Of a DNA stretch of 64,000 bases, positions 25,861 to 39,388 are shown one piece after another; the stretch's first letter is position 1, and each line of letters begins with the position of its first letter. Origin of the DNA: Ooceraea biroi (lineage: Eukaryota; Arthropoda; Insecta; Hymenoptera; Formicidae); NCBI RefSeq assembly GCF_003672135.1, contig NC_039511.1, forward strand, positions 15,464,464-15,528,463, given 5' to 3'. The translations under genes and the position numbers were made by a program. The notes under the pieces are model-generated. The model had not been told where the DNA came from. It saw nothing but the letters and a program-made list of their open reading frames with translations, and searched no databases.

Positions 25861-26901
25861 CTATCCGGCACCCCACTCCGTCGCCACCCGCGCGACCACC
25901 TCTCCACCTCCCCTCGCTACGGCTTCACTGCCCGGGCCTCCACGATCGCCCCATTCTGTTCTCGGCGTCACAGCGTGCAGCATTGAACCCGACGTACGGC
26001 GACGAGAAGCGCGACGACGACCACCTGCCTGTGTGCTCGCAAGTCGATCACTCTCCCTCTCTCTCTCTCTCTCTCTCCCTCTCTCTCTCTCTGTCACTCT
26101 CTCTCTCTCTCTCTTTCTTTTTCTCTCCGTCGGGACAGACGGGTGCTCCTCATCATCCGCCTCGCACGTACCCTCCCCCGTGACGTGACAACAGCGGAGG
26201 ATAAACGACGCGGCGATTACCGGTTCACCAACGAACGGAAGTGTGCCGATCCAAGCGGACCTGTCAGAGGAGGGAAGGCAACACGCGCGTATCGATCGGC
26301 GATCTCGATCCCGTTCCCGTGGTTCCGCGTTTTTCACGCAACGTCGTCCGCCGAAGACTCGACGCTCGTTTCCAGTGTCTTCCGCAATCGCGAAAAGTGT
26401 ACGTCCGCCGCGAATATCAGTCACGTCTTCTGAATCGGCAGCAGCCTGATGTGAGGAAACTTGTGCACGCCGTCGAGAGGAATCCGCAAGATACAGTCCG
26501 GAGGATCCAAGTGGTCTACCGCGGTCTAGCTCGATCTAGCCCGTCGTATCACCGTGACAATCTTTCGGCGGATCCCTCAGGGTACGCGTCAACTGTCAGT
26601 GAACCCGGCAAGACTCACGGAAGTGTCAATCGCACATCGTACGTGTTGTTGCACACACGTCGGACAACAGGTACACGCGCGTGTGTACGCGGCAATCCTC
26701 GATCGGCCAGGTTCGATCGGACCGAAACGTTCGTACCCGTTCCTCTCCCGCGGAGGGTAGAGCACCTCGCGCCGACCGCACGGCACTCGGTACACCACGG
26801 TGCTACTGAGTGACCTGCAAGTTCTCCCAGCCAGTGCTCATCGCAAGGTGTACACGACGGCGGTCACCACGTACATCACACCGCTCATCACCCCCGAGAA
26901 G
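25861..26901 (+). other. Candidate untranslated first exon and internal promoter region
   Basis: This CpG-rich, TATA-less block has about 1 kb with a single ATG on the + strand (26449), followed directly by TGA. The reverse trinucleotide CAT occurs about eight times. At this base composition roughly ten ATGs would be expected, by my rough estimate. The block ends at a donor-like AAG/GTACGA (26901/26902), and ATG becomes frequent again from 27028. A CT tract (26051-26128) sits in its first part, and such GA/CT tracts are common near insect promoters. The frame entering the donor is open from 26761 with phase 0, but it has no ATG, so any translation would begin in a later exon. The next known exon downstream starts with ATG. 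The block has no recognisable coding content. The exact start site, and whether it is transcribed, cannot be seen from sequence. Confidence 0.4.
26051..26128. repeat. (CT)n microsatellite
   Basis: An interrupted CT repeat of about 78 nt, turning T-rich at its end. It lies in the 5' part of the candidate leader and promoter block. Confidence 0.9.
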
Positions 26902-27027
26902 GTACGAAGTGCGCGAAGGCACCCCTATTCCGCGAGGGTCCCCTTCGCCGACTTCACTGCGCGCGTATCAGTCTTCCCACGTCGAGTCTCGAAGGGCTCG
27001 CTCGAAGAGCTTGCGAGTGTGCCGCGG

Positions 27028-27258
27028 ATGTGCGCGGGCGCGTGCTTGTGTATGCATGTGTATGCGCGAGTGTCGGCTTCCGCACGTATTCGTTGCTGGA
27101 CAGCGCGGGGAGTCCTCCGTGTGTGCGTGAGTGTGTGTATGTGTGTGTGTGCAGTATGCGTGGGCGCAGAGATACGCGTGCGTGTACGGATGTGTGCGTG
27201 CTGTACGTGTGCCTGGCTATACATGTGTGCGTTGGCTGGGGGCATGTGTGTGGGTGGA
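27028..27258. repeat. TG/CG alternating purine-pyrimidine region
   Basis: About 230 nt of imperfect TG and CG dinucleotides, purest at 27131-27151. Alternating purine-pyrimidine DNA of this type can adopt the Z form. The region begins about 125 nt after the candidate donor at 26902. Confidence 0.8.
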
Positions 27259-27317
27259 GCTTGATCGTGGACGTCATCCATCGGACAGAGGCGGACCAAC
27301 CAACCGGGGTGTCGGAT

Positions 27318-27390
27318 ATTCTCTCCCTCTCTCTCCCTCGCCAGCTCTCTCTCTCTTTCTCTGTTTCTCCTTCCCGCTCTCTCCAACACC
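27318..27390. repeat. CT-rich tract
   Basis: Interrupted CTCT runs over about 70 nt, just downstream of the TG-rich region. Confidence 0.7.
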
Positions 27391-28541
27391 CCCTTTCCCC
27401 TTCGATCGCTCCTCGCGCACTTTGTCTCTCTTCTGGTTCCTCTCGCCCGTGTGCTCCTCGCAACAATGTGCAGTGACCGAAATGTTTCACGGAGATGACA
27501 GCGAGCAACTTTGCCTCCTCCGATTCGCCCGCGAAGTCCGTTGCTCACGAAATCTTCCACGACTTCCGTTCCGTTTGATGCGGCGATAGGCACATGACGT
27601 CTTATCCGTTTGGATAAGATAATCCCCGCGGATGTTTTTAATACTCGAGACAGATTTTTTTATGCAGTTTGCTCTCATGATGACTTGTTCCCATCAGTTT
27701 TATGGGATTTCAGTGATTTTGAAAAATATACGAGCATTAATGGAACGAATAGAACTCTTGTTGCCCAAGAAGGTCACTTATTTGTATTATCGATATGTAA
27801 AAGAATGAATTATATTATTTTTAAATCTTTACTGAAATTGGAGTACAGTTTGCATGTGTGTGCTCTGTTTCAACCTTTGATATTTTCTTCCAAAATGTTA
27901 TCGTCATGATTCGCTTTTCTGTCATATTGAACGGTCCATTCAACGCAATTATCGAAAGTGAATCGAGCAATTTCGCGTGTACATTGATTGTCGAATCCGC
28001 AATATTTTACTTTACTGAGCGATATTAATTTTTGGCTTTACCCCAATCAAACTCGTCACATTTAACAACCGTCACGGCTTGGATTATTTGCGAATGCATT
28101 ATTGCATCGCTGCATTGGCTACAAGAGCATTGCTATCACGTTTCCTTAATAATCAAGAGAATCTTAACAAATTAATCTCGTAAGCACGTGTATATCTGTG
28201 TATTATTTTCATTCTACTTAATTAATTCTCTCAAGGATGTAAAAGAAAATTACGAAATAAGCGGGATAAATTCTCGCGGTTGACTGCACATGGCATTTCG
28301 AGCGATACATTTTATCCGGAAGAATCAGTTAATTTTTTAAATAAGTACCGCGTGGTAATGAAGACGAAGTTTCCGTGGTGGTATTACGGCTCCTCCGCGC
28401 GCTTTTAATAATCTCGCTGCGTCGGTACGTCAAATCGCATGAAAGAAATATTAATGGAATTAATAAGTTGAGTGGTCTGACGTGGATAACAGTAGAGAAA
28501 GAGAGAGGTAAAGCGGGCGCGCTATTTCTCTCTCGCGTGTA

Positions 28542-28566
28542 CGCGCGCGCGCGCGCGAGAGAGAGC
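28542..28566. repeat. (CG)8 followed by (GA)n
   Basis: Eight uninterrupted CG dinucleotides (28542-28557) run directly into a GA run. This is one of the longest possible Z-forming cores in the window. Confidence 0.9.
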
Positions 28567-31388
28567 GCTCCGGTTTCTTATTAAGGATTCTCCACCCTCC
28601 CATACAAACTTATTATCTTAAGTCCTTCGCTTCTCGAGGCAGAACGATAACGAGATCGTTACTTTCGGAGCGCCTTGTGGCAGCGGTCCAGCAAGACTTG
28701 CCCCACGCTCCATCTCCTTTCTCTCTCTTTCTCTCTGTTGCTCGCCAACCCTTCTTCTCGATTTGCTATCCGCGATTCTTCTGCGATTCCTAGTCTCGAA
28801 ACGACGCTTTATGCTCATCTGATGTCGATCGCATACATTCATGAATAGGTACCACCAGAAATACTCCTCACATCCGAATTACTTTCACTGTTCCTGTTTC
28901 TCTTCGTGATCATCGAGCATTTCTGATGAACAATTTCTGATGAACGCTTTTCCATAACGTACTTTGTGTTTACCTAGTTTGCTCGCACGCATGCACTTGT
29001 GCGTGTACGTGCGTGAGTGGAATGTGTAAGTAATGGTAATTGCTGCAAGTGAAATTTGATGGTGCATCGAATTTAAATCAAAAGCTGTTTGCCTTGCTAT
29101 TATTGAATTCTAATTTATTAGTTTTTCTTTTTTAATTTAATCGGGTTTATCGAACGCTTCGTAACGATACTTTTTCTGCGACGCGAATTGTCAAATGTAA
29201 AATTTTGTTCATCCCTCGCTATTGTACACGTTTTAAGGGAGGAGGAAGATTCGTATAATAAAGAATAAATCCCATTCAAGATTACTTTCTCCCATTCGAT
29301 TAGGCCGAGACATTTAAATGGAGTTCTTAAAGCCTCCCGTCGCGTAGGCGGAAATTGCGGTAACGCATTGTCACGCGAGATAATCGTCGCACGAACGATC
29401 CATCCACAGAGTTCCACCCTTATCTCCGCCACCCTCTTCCCCCTCGGCTGACCCATATATCGTATCGCGTTGTAAAATTCACCGTTATCTGAAATACAAT
29501 CTTTACTTCTGAACATGTGCGGCACGGTTTTACAATCCGGCTCGAGATGTCCAATATCTTTTTAATATCGCGTTCCTGCATCTGCAGCGCGAATTCGCGA
29601 ATGAGAACCGCAAAATATTTTCCAATCAATTATTTATATTCGCAGAACGTAGTTAGCACGTTGCTTTTCTCGATGCTCGCAAAAACTCAGGAACGTTTTA
29701 TAAGCGAGAGAATGTCAGTACTTTCGTTGCTCTTCGTCCTTCGTGCCCGCGATGCACATTTTTTTCGCCGCGATGCTCGAAAATTGGCAAATTTACGTCA
29801 AATAAATGTCACAAGAACAATTAAAGTCCAACAGCGGACGAACTTGTCTTCGAGATGAAAAGCATTGTTCTTTTCAGTTTTTCGCGCGAATATCTTTGGG
29901 TTGACAAACGCGAGCACTTCAACGGGAGGAGATTTTGGATTTAAAGCGGCGATAACGAAACGTGTTATTACGAGCGAGCGAGATCCTAAACTGCGCCCCT
30001 TTAAAGTTTGACGCGTTAGGACAGAGAGGGTCGTTTTTTGCTGAGCTCCCCACAGCGATACGCCCTTCGGGGACAGGGCTTGATTGTTCTCTACCTTTCC
30101 TTAAGGATGAGATCCTCCGCCTCTCCTTCCAAATATCAAGCAAAATGCCAAAGTTTCCGGCTTGACGACTATGGCGATGCGCTCCTTACATCGTTCGGCA
30201 ACGCCGGACTTCGCTTCCCGAAGAAAGCCTCGGATTGCTCGTTTCGCGAATGGCAAAGGCAGTAAGCGGATTCAGCGGTCGTTCCGTCTCTCAGTCTCGA
30301 AAAGATGAAGCACCAACGAGAAAGATGAAAATAATTAAGAAAATTGGCTGAAAACCTTAAAGAGACGTTTTCAAAGTCACAACGTGATGGAGGAACGAAA
30401 TTGCGGAATTCAGAATAGAAGAGTACTTGAAAAGTCTCGAGTGGACACGCGCGTAGTGGGCGAATCGTTGCGTCATCATCATCGATGAGAAAAAAATCAG
30501 ATGGTCCGTGCGGTCGTGAGGGACCGGTTGTTTACATCGAAACGCTTTTAAATCCGGGACAACGGAACAAGCGGCCAGTCCTCGCGATTCTCAGGACTTG
30601 TCATACGGTATGCACCCTTCGTGCCGCTGATTAGTAGCCGGACATGTAAAGGTAGATGATCGCTCGTCCACCAAAAGTGATCATTTTTCTTTCGGTGCTC
30701 AAGCAAGAACCGCCGATGACCACATGTCCGCTTTCGAGCACCTCGTACTCGAAAATAATTCTGCAGTTATTAATTTTGGTTAGGTGCAAATAAGTAATTT
30801 GAGGAATTAGCATTCAACGAACATGCGATAAGAATCAAAATTATGCTCCATAGTATTAGCTAGAAATGACGATTTCATGTAAGAATCTCAAAAAGATATT
30901 TTGCAAAAGATATTCTCCTGATTTTGTGTATCGTTATATTAGTCTACTTTAAAGTTTAATATTTTGATATTGTTGAAATGTTCTTTTCTCTGTCCAGTAA
31001 AAGCACAAGCAATTTCACTATGTGTCGGCGATGTTACGGTGCCTTAATTATTCGCCGGAATTATTTCTCGTCGAGAGTTTAAAAAATCTGTCTCGCCGCG
31101 CGAGCTACGCGATAAATAATGAAATTTGCAACGCCGTGCTAGGGGATAGAGTTGCGGCGCGCATTCCGCGGTTACGTGAATCTCGCGGTAATTATTAACA
31201 ATGTAATCCGGAAATGGTCTAGACCGCGGAGAGCAAAGCGGTGTGCAGAGAGATACAAGTCGAACAATAACGACGCCGGATTACTTTATCGCGACTACGT
31301 GTAGTAAACCTACTCGCATGTGCGAATATTCGCGCGCAACTGCGACACGCGATGTTCTTTTACTTTCACGCTAACTGCACCCTACGCA

Positions 31389-31459
31389 TTTTTTCCTTTT
31401 AATTCTTCCTTTCTTTCTTTTCCTCTCTCTTTCTTTCTCTCTCTCTCTCTCTTCTTTTT
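31389..31459. repeat. CTTT/CT pyrimidine microsatellite
   Basis: A pyrimidine tract of about 70 nt made of CTTT units, ending in a pure CT run (31437-31452). Confidence 0.8.
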
Positions 31460-34400
31460 ATCTTGTTCATCTCGTGCCTCTTTTATTTGATCCTAACTTT
31501 TGCGATCGTTTTGTTGATTACACATGAGCGCATTGCTATTTTTACTCGCACACGCATTTGATATTAAACATGCGTAAGCATATTGGCGATATTAATTAAT
31601 ACCTTGCAGCAAAATGCGCTTCCGGTGTTGCTTTATGATATGCACTTTCGCGTGCCAGTGTTGATCGCATTTCAAAAAATTTTCAACTTTCTCTTGTGAT
31701 TTCTATAAATAGACACAAAGCGATTCAATAAATTATTCTCAAAATTCAATAGCTGGAAGTTTTCAGACTCGCATTTCATTAATACATGTTCTCTCTAAAA
31801 AATAGATAACGTTTAGAAACCTGCAATTTGTAACATCTATTCTTTACTCTCTTTTTCCAATCGCCCATTTATAATACAATCATTATAAAAGCGATGATAA
31901 ATAATCAATCAGTACTATTAACATCCCCTCTAAAGCCATCAGAAATTAACGCGAGGCAGTTGAATAGACAATTGAATAGATGAATTGAAGAGTCCGCAAA
32001 ATAATCGAACTGCCTTATGCCTTAATGAATCATACAGAAGGACTGCAAAGCTGAGTTATCGTTATGGTTCTCCGAGTAGGTATCTCTTTCGCCGGGTATT
32101 ACAAAACGCAGAGGAGCAGCTATGCACAGTGTTACACACGGAAAGTGATGCTGCACACTGCGTGTGTCGCGACACGTTGACAGGAAACCGACGAGAATTG
32201 GAGCTTCCGGCATCGTCGAAGATAGACGTCGCCCGGCACGCACCGTGACCGCGCGATTCGTTAATTAATCCCGGCGTACGTGCGGTACACCCAAGATCCG
32301 CACTAAGAGCTCCCGACCTCATTCGACCGTTGAATCGCGTTGGCATAATACGCGAGTTGCGGTTTACGACGGTGATTTAACCGGTCGCGGCCAACCGAAT
32401 TCGCTATGCGTCGCTGCGTCCCACCGCGCTCACCCACACTCGTCCATATTGCAATTTTCGTTTTACTCACGAGCACACCCGCGGCGGAGCTGCCGCTCGT
32501 GGAAACTCGAACAATTTGGAAGACATAATAATGATTCCGTGAATAGAGAGAAAATCCAGGCGAAGGCTTCTAACGTAACGGGAGAAGCAGTAATAATATT
32601 GTATCAAAGCACGAATACAGATATTAAATTACGAGGTTTATTAATTTGTTTAGAAATCGTTGCTTTCTTCTTCGATTATCATATACCATTTTATTTCTTC
32701 AAGAATGAAAAATTTATTAATTAAATAGTCTATCTGTCAAATCAGAGATCAAGAGAGTGATGCCGAAAGACGAGATATGCGCTGGTGCGTTAAATAGCTC
32801 TCGTAGCCTGATAGCGTGCGCATTTTCGTAACGATGAACATGTTATCAGCTGATTTAGCGTCCCGATTCACCGACATTCAACGGCGGGGTGACGTGAATC
32901 GAGACAAGGTCGTTCCGGCTGTCGCTCTACATTTTAATTGGCAGCACCGTACATTGCCCCTAATGGTGTTTCTGTTGTCGGCGATTGAATGGCGCCTCAC
33001 AATAGCCGCCTTTACGTCCTATTCAGACCTTCCGCGAGGATAGCAAGGGCGGGCGGAGCTGCAGGGTAAACTACTATGAATGTGCTAACTCGCGGCCGAG
33101 GCGATTGAGTTTAGATCGCTATTGAATTTCTACGTGCTCGGACGGCTTAGACGCGCGATTATGTCCCTTTACGTCTCGCCTCTTCGAGAGGAAGCTCCTT
33201 CAGATGCGTGATCATCTAGAAAAATTCTCGAGAGAGAATAGAAGCATACATATATAAAAGAAGCGGGGATTAACGGATGGACGCGTATACAATTTGAAAG
33301 GGCTTTATCGCTTCATTCAGCGTTCACTCTTTCTCGCTGAGAACTTGCAAAGCTGGAATAACGATTCACAAATTACCGGCAGTGTCACGACCAGCGATAA
33401 TCAGAAGATTATTATCGATCCTATATGTCTATCTATTTAAACGACGTATCGAACTATTCGCTGTGACATAGGTAGTTACTGTCACCGGGCTGTCGTTTGG
33501 TAGATTCAAAAATATTCCGCTCGCTATGTCTCGACCGCGCGAAACGCGAAAACTGCCAAACTCGCAATATGCTGCAGATAGATAAGTCTGAAACTTTATT
33601 GGGCTACAAGCTACAGCTGGTTATCGCGTCTTGCCACAATTTTTCACAGTGCGGTGGCACGAATGGAGTTTCAACCATTTTTCCACAGTTAAATCAAAAC
33701 GGAAGAAAGCCTGTAAGCCGCTTAGCTCTAAATACGATCCCGCGAGGGTCGGCCCGTTTCAGTGCTCAATTTATGGTCGCCAGCTCTCGCAGCCAATGTC
33801 GTAGTCAGCGTGTCGGCGAAACTGCATTACGACACGGACGAGTTCAGCGTCGTGTCGTTGAATGCCGGTTATTTCGCGAACCTCTCCGGGAAAGGGAATC
33901 ATGTCCCGAAGGGTGAGCTTTACGAGCGCCCCCGAAATCTCGGCATGACTCGATAAAAAGCACCCTGCGGGACCCGAGGACACCGGTTCCCCTTTTATCG
34001 TTCCCATGCTCGTGAAGGAGTCGGTCACGGGAATATCATGGAATTCCATCTTTCTTCGGCGCGGATTTTTGACATTGGCGACTCTCGCAAGGATTATTTA
34101 TATCCGATGCGGTGTACCGCAAAATTAATAAATCTGCGTATTTGAATTAGTAATTTGTCGAGCCTGAGAACAATGCATTAATAGAGAGGAAAAGCTATTC
34201 ACTTTGAAAGCTACGTGGTGTGTATTTTGGTGAATCCGATTAATGCACGTTGCATTATAACGTATTTATACAAACACTGTCGAAATTATGTAAAACTTGC
34301 TTTAATTCGTTGCAAAATTTTGATTTAACGCAGTTTACGAATGAAAAAGTTACATGATCGTGCATAATACAATACTCGCAATAAATTTTTATTTAGTGGA

Positions 34401-35360
34401 GAAAACAACGTACGTGGCAGGACGCTCAAGTTTTTGTTTTTGTTCGCAGCTCGCTCGCAAATAGTATCGATATGTTCAATTTATTCGCGCTCGTTGAAAT
34501 ACCGTGAAAGATGTAACACAGTGATGTGTCCCAAACAATCCCGAAACAGATTAAAAATACGAGCGGCTCCGGCCGCGGCTATATCGGCATGCCGTTGAGT
34601 TTGAAAGGCTCGTGGATATATCGGGCGCCCGAATAAAAAAAGGAGGCCTGATAATGCGCATCAAAGGCGCGGGCAGAAATAGAGGAGCGCTTAAGCCGGC
34701 GTGCACTTGTCGAGCGTCAGCGCTTTCATCTTCGCCCTCAAAGAGCAACTCGTAAACGTTTGATGCCACAGGATCAATAAATGTATCATGCGCGAGCCGA
34801 CGCATTGGCGTTAAGTTTCCTCGGAAGAAAATCTTCGTCTGTCTTTCGCGTCTCCGGATGCGGAAATCGGAGATCCGGCACGTGAAACACGTTGATCTTG
34901 CATGAGTTTTAATCTTAACATCTTACCTTATCGAATTCAAAAATATATCGGCGTACTCAAAATATTTTTTATGTCGAGTGTTATTCGAAACAGTTTCGTT
35001 TTATTCTAAATAATTCGATAAATATTTCGATTTTTTTTTATCGATATAATAGAACAGAATATTACGAGCGCGTACTCTGCCAATTTAAACAATTCGATGC
35101 TTGGTCTTTTGCCGATACTGACAACGTGCTGTGTAATAAATCTGCTATTTTCAAGTTTCTATTAAAGATTCTTTGATCATTTAAGAGAGACGTCGAGTTT
35201 CTTTCTAAAAGCAAAGAATTCTATCAATGCAACGTTTCTCTCATTAAAGCGATGTTTTCGCACTTTAGTGTGCATACAGATTTCTATATATTCTCTTCTG
35301 GTGGAACATTTATTTGCACGTTCTTTGAGAGCTCGCCCTAGAAAGTTAATGAATACTTTT

Positions 35361-35388
35361 ATCTACGTATCTATCTATCTATCTACCT
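35361..35388. repeat. (ATCT)n tetranucleotide repeat
   Basis: About seven ATCT units with variants at the second and last positions. Confidence 0.85.
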
Positions 35389-37974
35389 AGTGTGCTGAAA
35401 CACTACGTAGCCACTACGTGCCTTAGGAAAGGTGTAACGCAAGCGCCGGATTTACCGCGAGGCTTGAATACTGGTCGTGAAGAAATTCGAGTATCCACTC
35501 CAAAACTCTTTTACGGGAGTTCGCGTACTCGTTCGCGCGCATTTTTTTACGGCAGTTGCTTACTTCGAGATTCCGCTTGAATGGCTGACAGCGTGAACGA
35601 CCTCGGGAAGCTTTTAGTTCTTACCAAAGTCCTGCGCGCGATTTTTATCTTAGTGTCTAATAAGAAATTTATCAGAAATGTTTGTCGTTCTCATTACACA
35701 TAATCACTCCTCTATTTTAATAGTTAATCACTATTTCTTCCGTTAATAGTCAGGTGTATTGTTTCTTCCGATGAGGTCCCTTCTAATAAAACATTTTTTC
35801 TGCGAGAACAAATATTGACCCGTCCATTCTTTCCTATTATACGAACTTATTAAATTCTTCAGCAGTCATTCGGACTAATGTGTCCGATATAATTTTCGTT
35901 CGCGTTCAAACATCCCCATTTTTCGTTAGATCGAATATCGCGCTACGAAAGCACGGCAGATCCCGAAATAATCACCCAGGGTTGAGACTTCTCGGACGAG
36001 GAAGGGGTTTGGCAGATTCCCTGGTAATCCGGTAAAGTCGCAACTCAAACAGTTTAAGTCAGAATAGTGGCCGAAGGGTGGTAGGTTGCGGTCGTTCGGA
36101 GGGTGTAATGGGTGGGATTTAGGATTACGAGCGCAAGTGTATGTAACGTTCGGTCCAGCAATTTATCGATCCTCTATTCTTATCGAATATTCATCGATAT
36201 ATCTTGCAATTATTGAACGCATAACCTTACATTAATACAGATGTACTGAAAAGACTATATATACTATATCCATCATTTTGTATCTGTTACAAATTGTAGC
36301 TTTAAGTTAATTGTAACTTTAAGTGATATGCAACGATCTCGAATCAACTCTTATTCTTTTCATTTTACTTATCCTGATTCTGAACATTTATTATCTGTAT
36401 TCTAACAAAATAATATTGCTTCTTTGCAAAAAGAATAACCACTAGTCTGCATTACGTCAATTTGAAGCCAGGGACCAAACAATATTATTGATAAAAATTT
36501 ACTCCGCTAAATCATTAAATTAAATATATATCACGAAATCATCGATTAATAAATAATTAACAAAAGCACGGATTATACTATTATACGCCTCTCTACACGT
36601 TGGAGAAAATGGGAGGAAAACAAAATTATAAATTCCAGTCACGGAAGCATTGAATTCGCCTGCCTCTAAATTCGCTAAATCGACTCGTAGCGCGGCTGAT
36701 ACAAGCGAGGCAGAATTTTCGGAATATTCCCCGACCGGAAAACGTAGGATGAGGCATGCGCGTATAATTTACGTGAGAGCACGTTCTGCGGCGAGCACCA
36801 GCACGGTTCGCGCTATAGCATGGGAAGCTAGAGCAGAGTTAGAGCAAGGTACGGTCAGGACTGGACAGCGCGATAGCGATGTTCCCAGCTATGCTATGGA
36901 GCGACGTTGAGCGCCTTACCTACCGCTCGGTTACTGATAACCTTCCTTCCTTCCTGCGCATCCCTCTCCACCCCCGTCGTAGCTCCTTTCGCTATTTATG
37001 ACCGGTAACTTAAATCGCGAAGCGTCGCGACCATGAGAGATTGCTGCAGCATGGTGGACGTGCAGAAATCCGCGTAGATAAAGGCGCAAGCATTCTCCGC
37101 TCGCGTAACAAGAAAATTTCAAATGTGTCGAGAAAGGATTGTTTTCCGGGTATTATGTAAACGACCGCGTTTGCATATTGGGCAAATAAAATGCACAAGT
37201 ATTTAGCAATAAACGCGTTCCCCTCTCGCCTGTCTTGCGTCCAAATGGTTTCGTTAGGACGGGACGAAATCGAGACGACTTGAAAAAGGGGCGAGAGACT
37301 CCGAAACGTCAAGGAACAAAAGCGAGCGACGTTATCCGCAACGAATGGGACCAAAGTCGCCGGGTTGGCCAGGATTAATTCTTTCTGAGCGCTTCGGAAC
37401 GCGGGGATAGATCGCACGGAAGACAGAAGGGTTGGAAGAAAGACTATAGATTCCCTGGGCGCTGGGCTGGCGGCATGGAGAAAAAGTAGGGCGAAAGGGC
37501 GAGGGACAGGCGAGGGCGAATCGGTTATCATCCCAAGGGTTGCGGGCTTCGTCCCGGGATCCCTCCGTCGCTTTTTCTTCTTTCCCTCCACCATTTTTTT
37601 CTCTATCTCCGCGTATCCTCCTCTCCTGACCCTATCCTCGTCCTATTCGTCCCTGTGACCTCGATTCGCGACAATGCGGAATTATCTTGCGCTGCGAATT
37701 TTCGATCGCCCCTCGTCCCGATTCGAAGACGCTTCGCCGCTGTCGAACAATTAATTATCGGCGTACGTCGCCACGTATGTTGGCACACGAAACTGCTTCT
37801 GATATAATAATATTTATAACGATCACAGGATGTAAAGAATAATGATTGGCTGCAATTATCAAGAATTTACGAGTATTTTTACTGTCCCAATAATAAATCA
37901 TAACGTAATCTTTTCGAGGAAATCAGATAATAGAAATGAGTTAAAAATCGAACAGAAATTAATTCTATATTCTG

Positions 37975-37976
<2 letters not shown>

Positions 37977-38008
<32 letters not shown>
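37977..38008. repeat. (AT)16 microsatellite
   Basis: Sixteen perfect AT units in an AT-rich island. Confidence 0.95.
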
Positions 38009-38010
<2 letters not shown>

Positions 38011-39368
38011 TAGCTGTCAGTGCAGCATTATTGGTGGCATCCTGTTACGATTAAAGGCAAGAGCGAGCGGAGTAACATTTACCATACGTAGAGGTTATTG
38101 ATTTTAAAGTCGAGTTGATTTGCCGCAACGGCGCGATGTAATAATACAGATGGCCCATTCAACCGTGGACACAATTCGTTACCGAAAGCTATTGCGCCAC
38201 CAAATTGACGGTATACATGACACACAATGGGAAAGGATAATTTATTTATAACGGCCGATAACGCGGTTGTCTGCCATTTTCTTTTGCGCTCTCCCTTTTG
38301 TCGCAGGGCGCATCACGTCGTTTATCGCGAAACGCGAAATTTTCATAGTATTACGCTTTAATGCGATTACTTCGTCGCACTGTGCGTGAAACAAAGTAAT
38401 CGCGACACGCATTTCGCGCGCTGCCGTCTAATAACGCGCGCGGTGGCTTTATACATCGTCCGTTTAAAAATCACTCTGCGTTCCTGGCGAGTCACAGGAT
38501 CCCCTACCGTCTGTAAGGGGTAAATAGTAAATCTGTGCGATCTCATGGGAACGTGCGATTAAATACTCGAAACGATCGCGAAACGGTGACAAAAGCCGTT
38601 TTGCCGTTAAAGCGCGGACGCGCGGGACCGCCGATTAACGTTTGTTCCAATATTTTACTTGCCATTCTCGCCTTTCATACGTCCATCGCGGGGGCGGAAA
38701 CGCCGCGGAACGCGGGACTGATTATGACATTTACGAATACATCGCAATAACGTGGAACGATAATGCCCAACGGCGATAAAAGACACGCTATTGTCCCTTT
38801 CTTTCTTCTGTTCTCTCTTTTTTTCTGTGTGTTCTTGTTTCTTTTTTTTTATGAAATTACGCGTCGCCATTAAGCGCGCCTTTTATTACGGACTTCGTTG
38901 GTCCCCGCTCGTCATTTGCGTTACACAATAATTTGTTATTGTTGGAAAATGAAGTTTTTATTTCACAGTCAATCGGTATAATGAAGCATAAAGGCCTGCA
39001 CATTGCGTCCCGTAATAGCACCTAATGCGTTTTTATTTCTTCATTATATTTATATAATTTTCACGTTTTACAGAAGGTAAATCGTGATAAACCAATCCAC
39101 AGCGAATGTGCAAATTTACGTAAAACAATTCATTCACATCGTCACAAAGTCATAATTAGGTTACGGAGGATTAATTATAAACGAATATGAAATTTCTGAA
39201 AGCAGATAGAGAATGCGTAGGTATCGTGCGGAGGTGGTTTCGTTTTCCTTTCTCCGAGGCGATTTCATTTTCGTAAACGCGGAAAAGCAAGGTAGAAACA
39301 CGTACGCGGTCGTATCGAGTGAGAGAAAACACAAGATCGGGCAAAGAGAGATGGGACAACCCTCGTCC

Positions 39369-39388
39369 TTCTCTCTCTCTCTCTCTTT
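39369..39388. repeat. (CT)n microsatellite, short
   Basis: About eight CT units within a pyrimidine-rich patch. Confidence 0.8.

Noticed and set aside
25861..26424. 187-codon minus frame
   Set aside because: Largely translation of the CT tract as Arg-Glu repeats in GC-rich DNA, with no domain.
26706..26722. GGTTCGATC-like string resembling a tRNA B box
   Set aside because: No matching A box or cloverleaf arms at the right spacing. No tRNA was found in the window.
26925..27593. 222-codon minus frame, the longest open frame in the window
   Set aside because: It is His-Thr and Arg-Glu repeats produced by the TG/CG and CT tracts, with no domain.
33762..33956. 64-codon + frame with balanced residues
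   Set aside because: No family resemblance, and an overlapping minus-strand frame of 92 codons is open as well.
39060..39082. TTTTACAG-AAG-GTAAAT, considered as a 3-nt exon or ratchet point
   Set aside because: The acceptor AG and the donor GT are separated by an extra AAG and the donor is weak.
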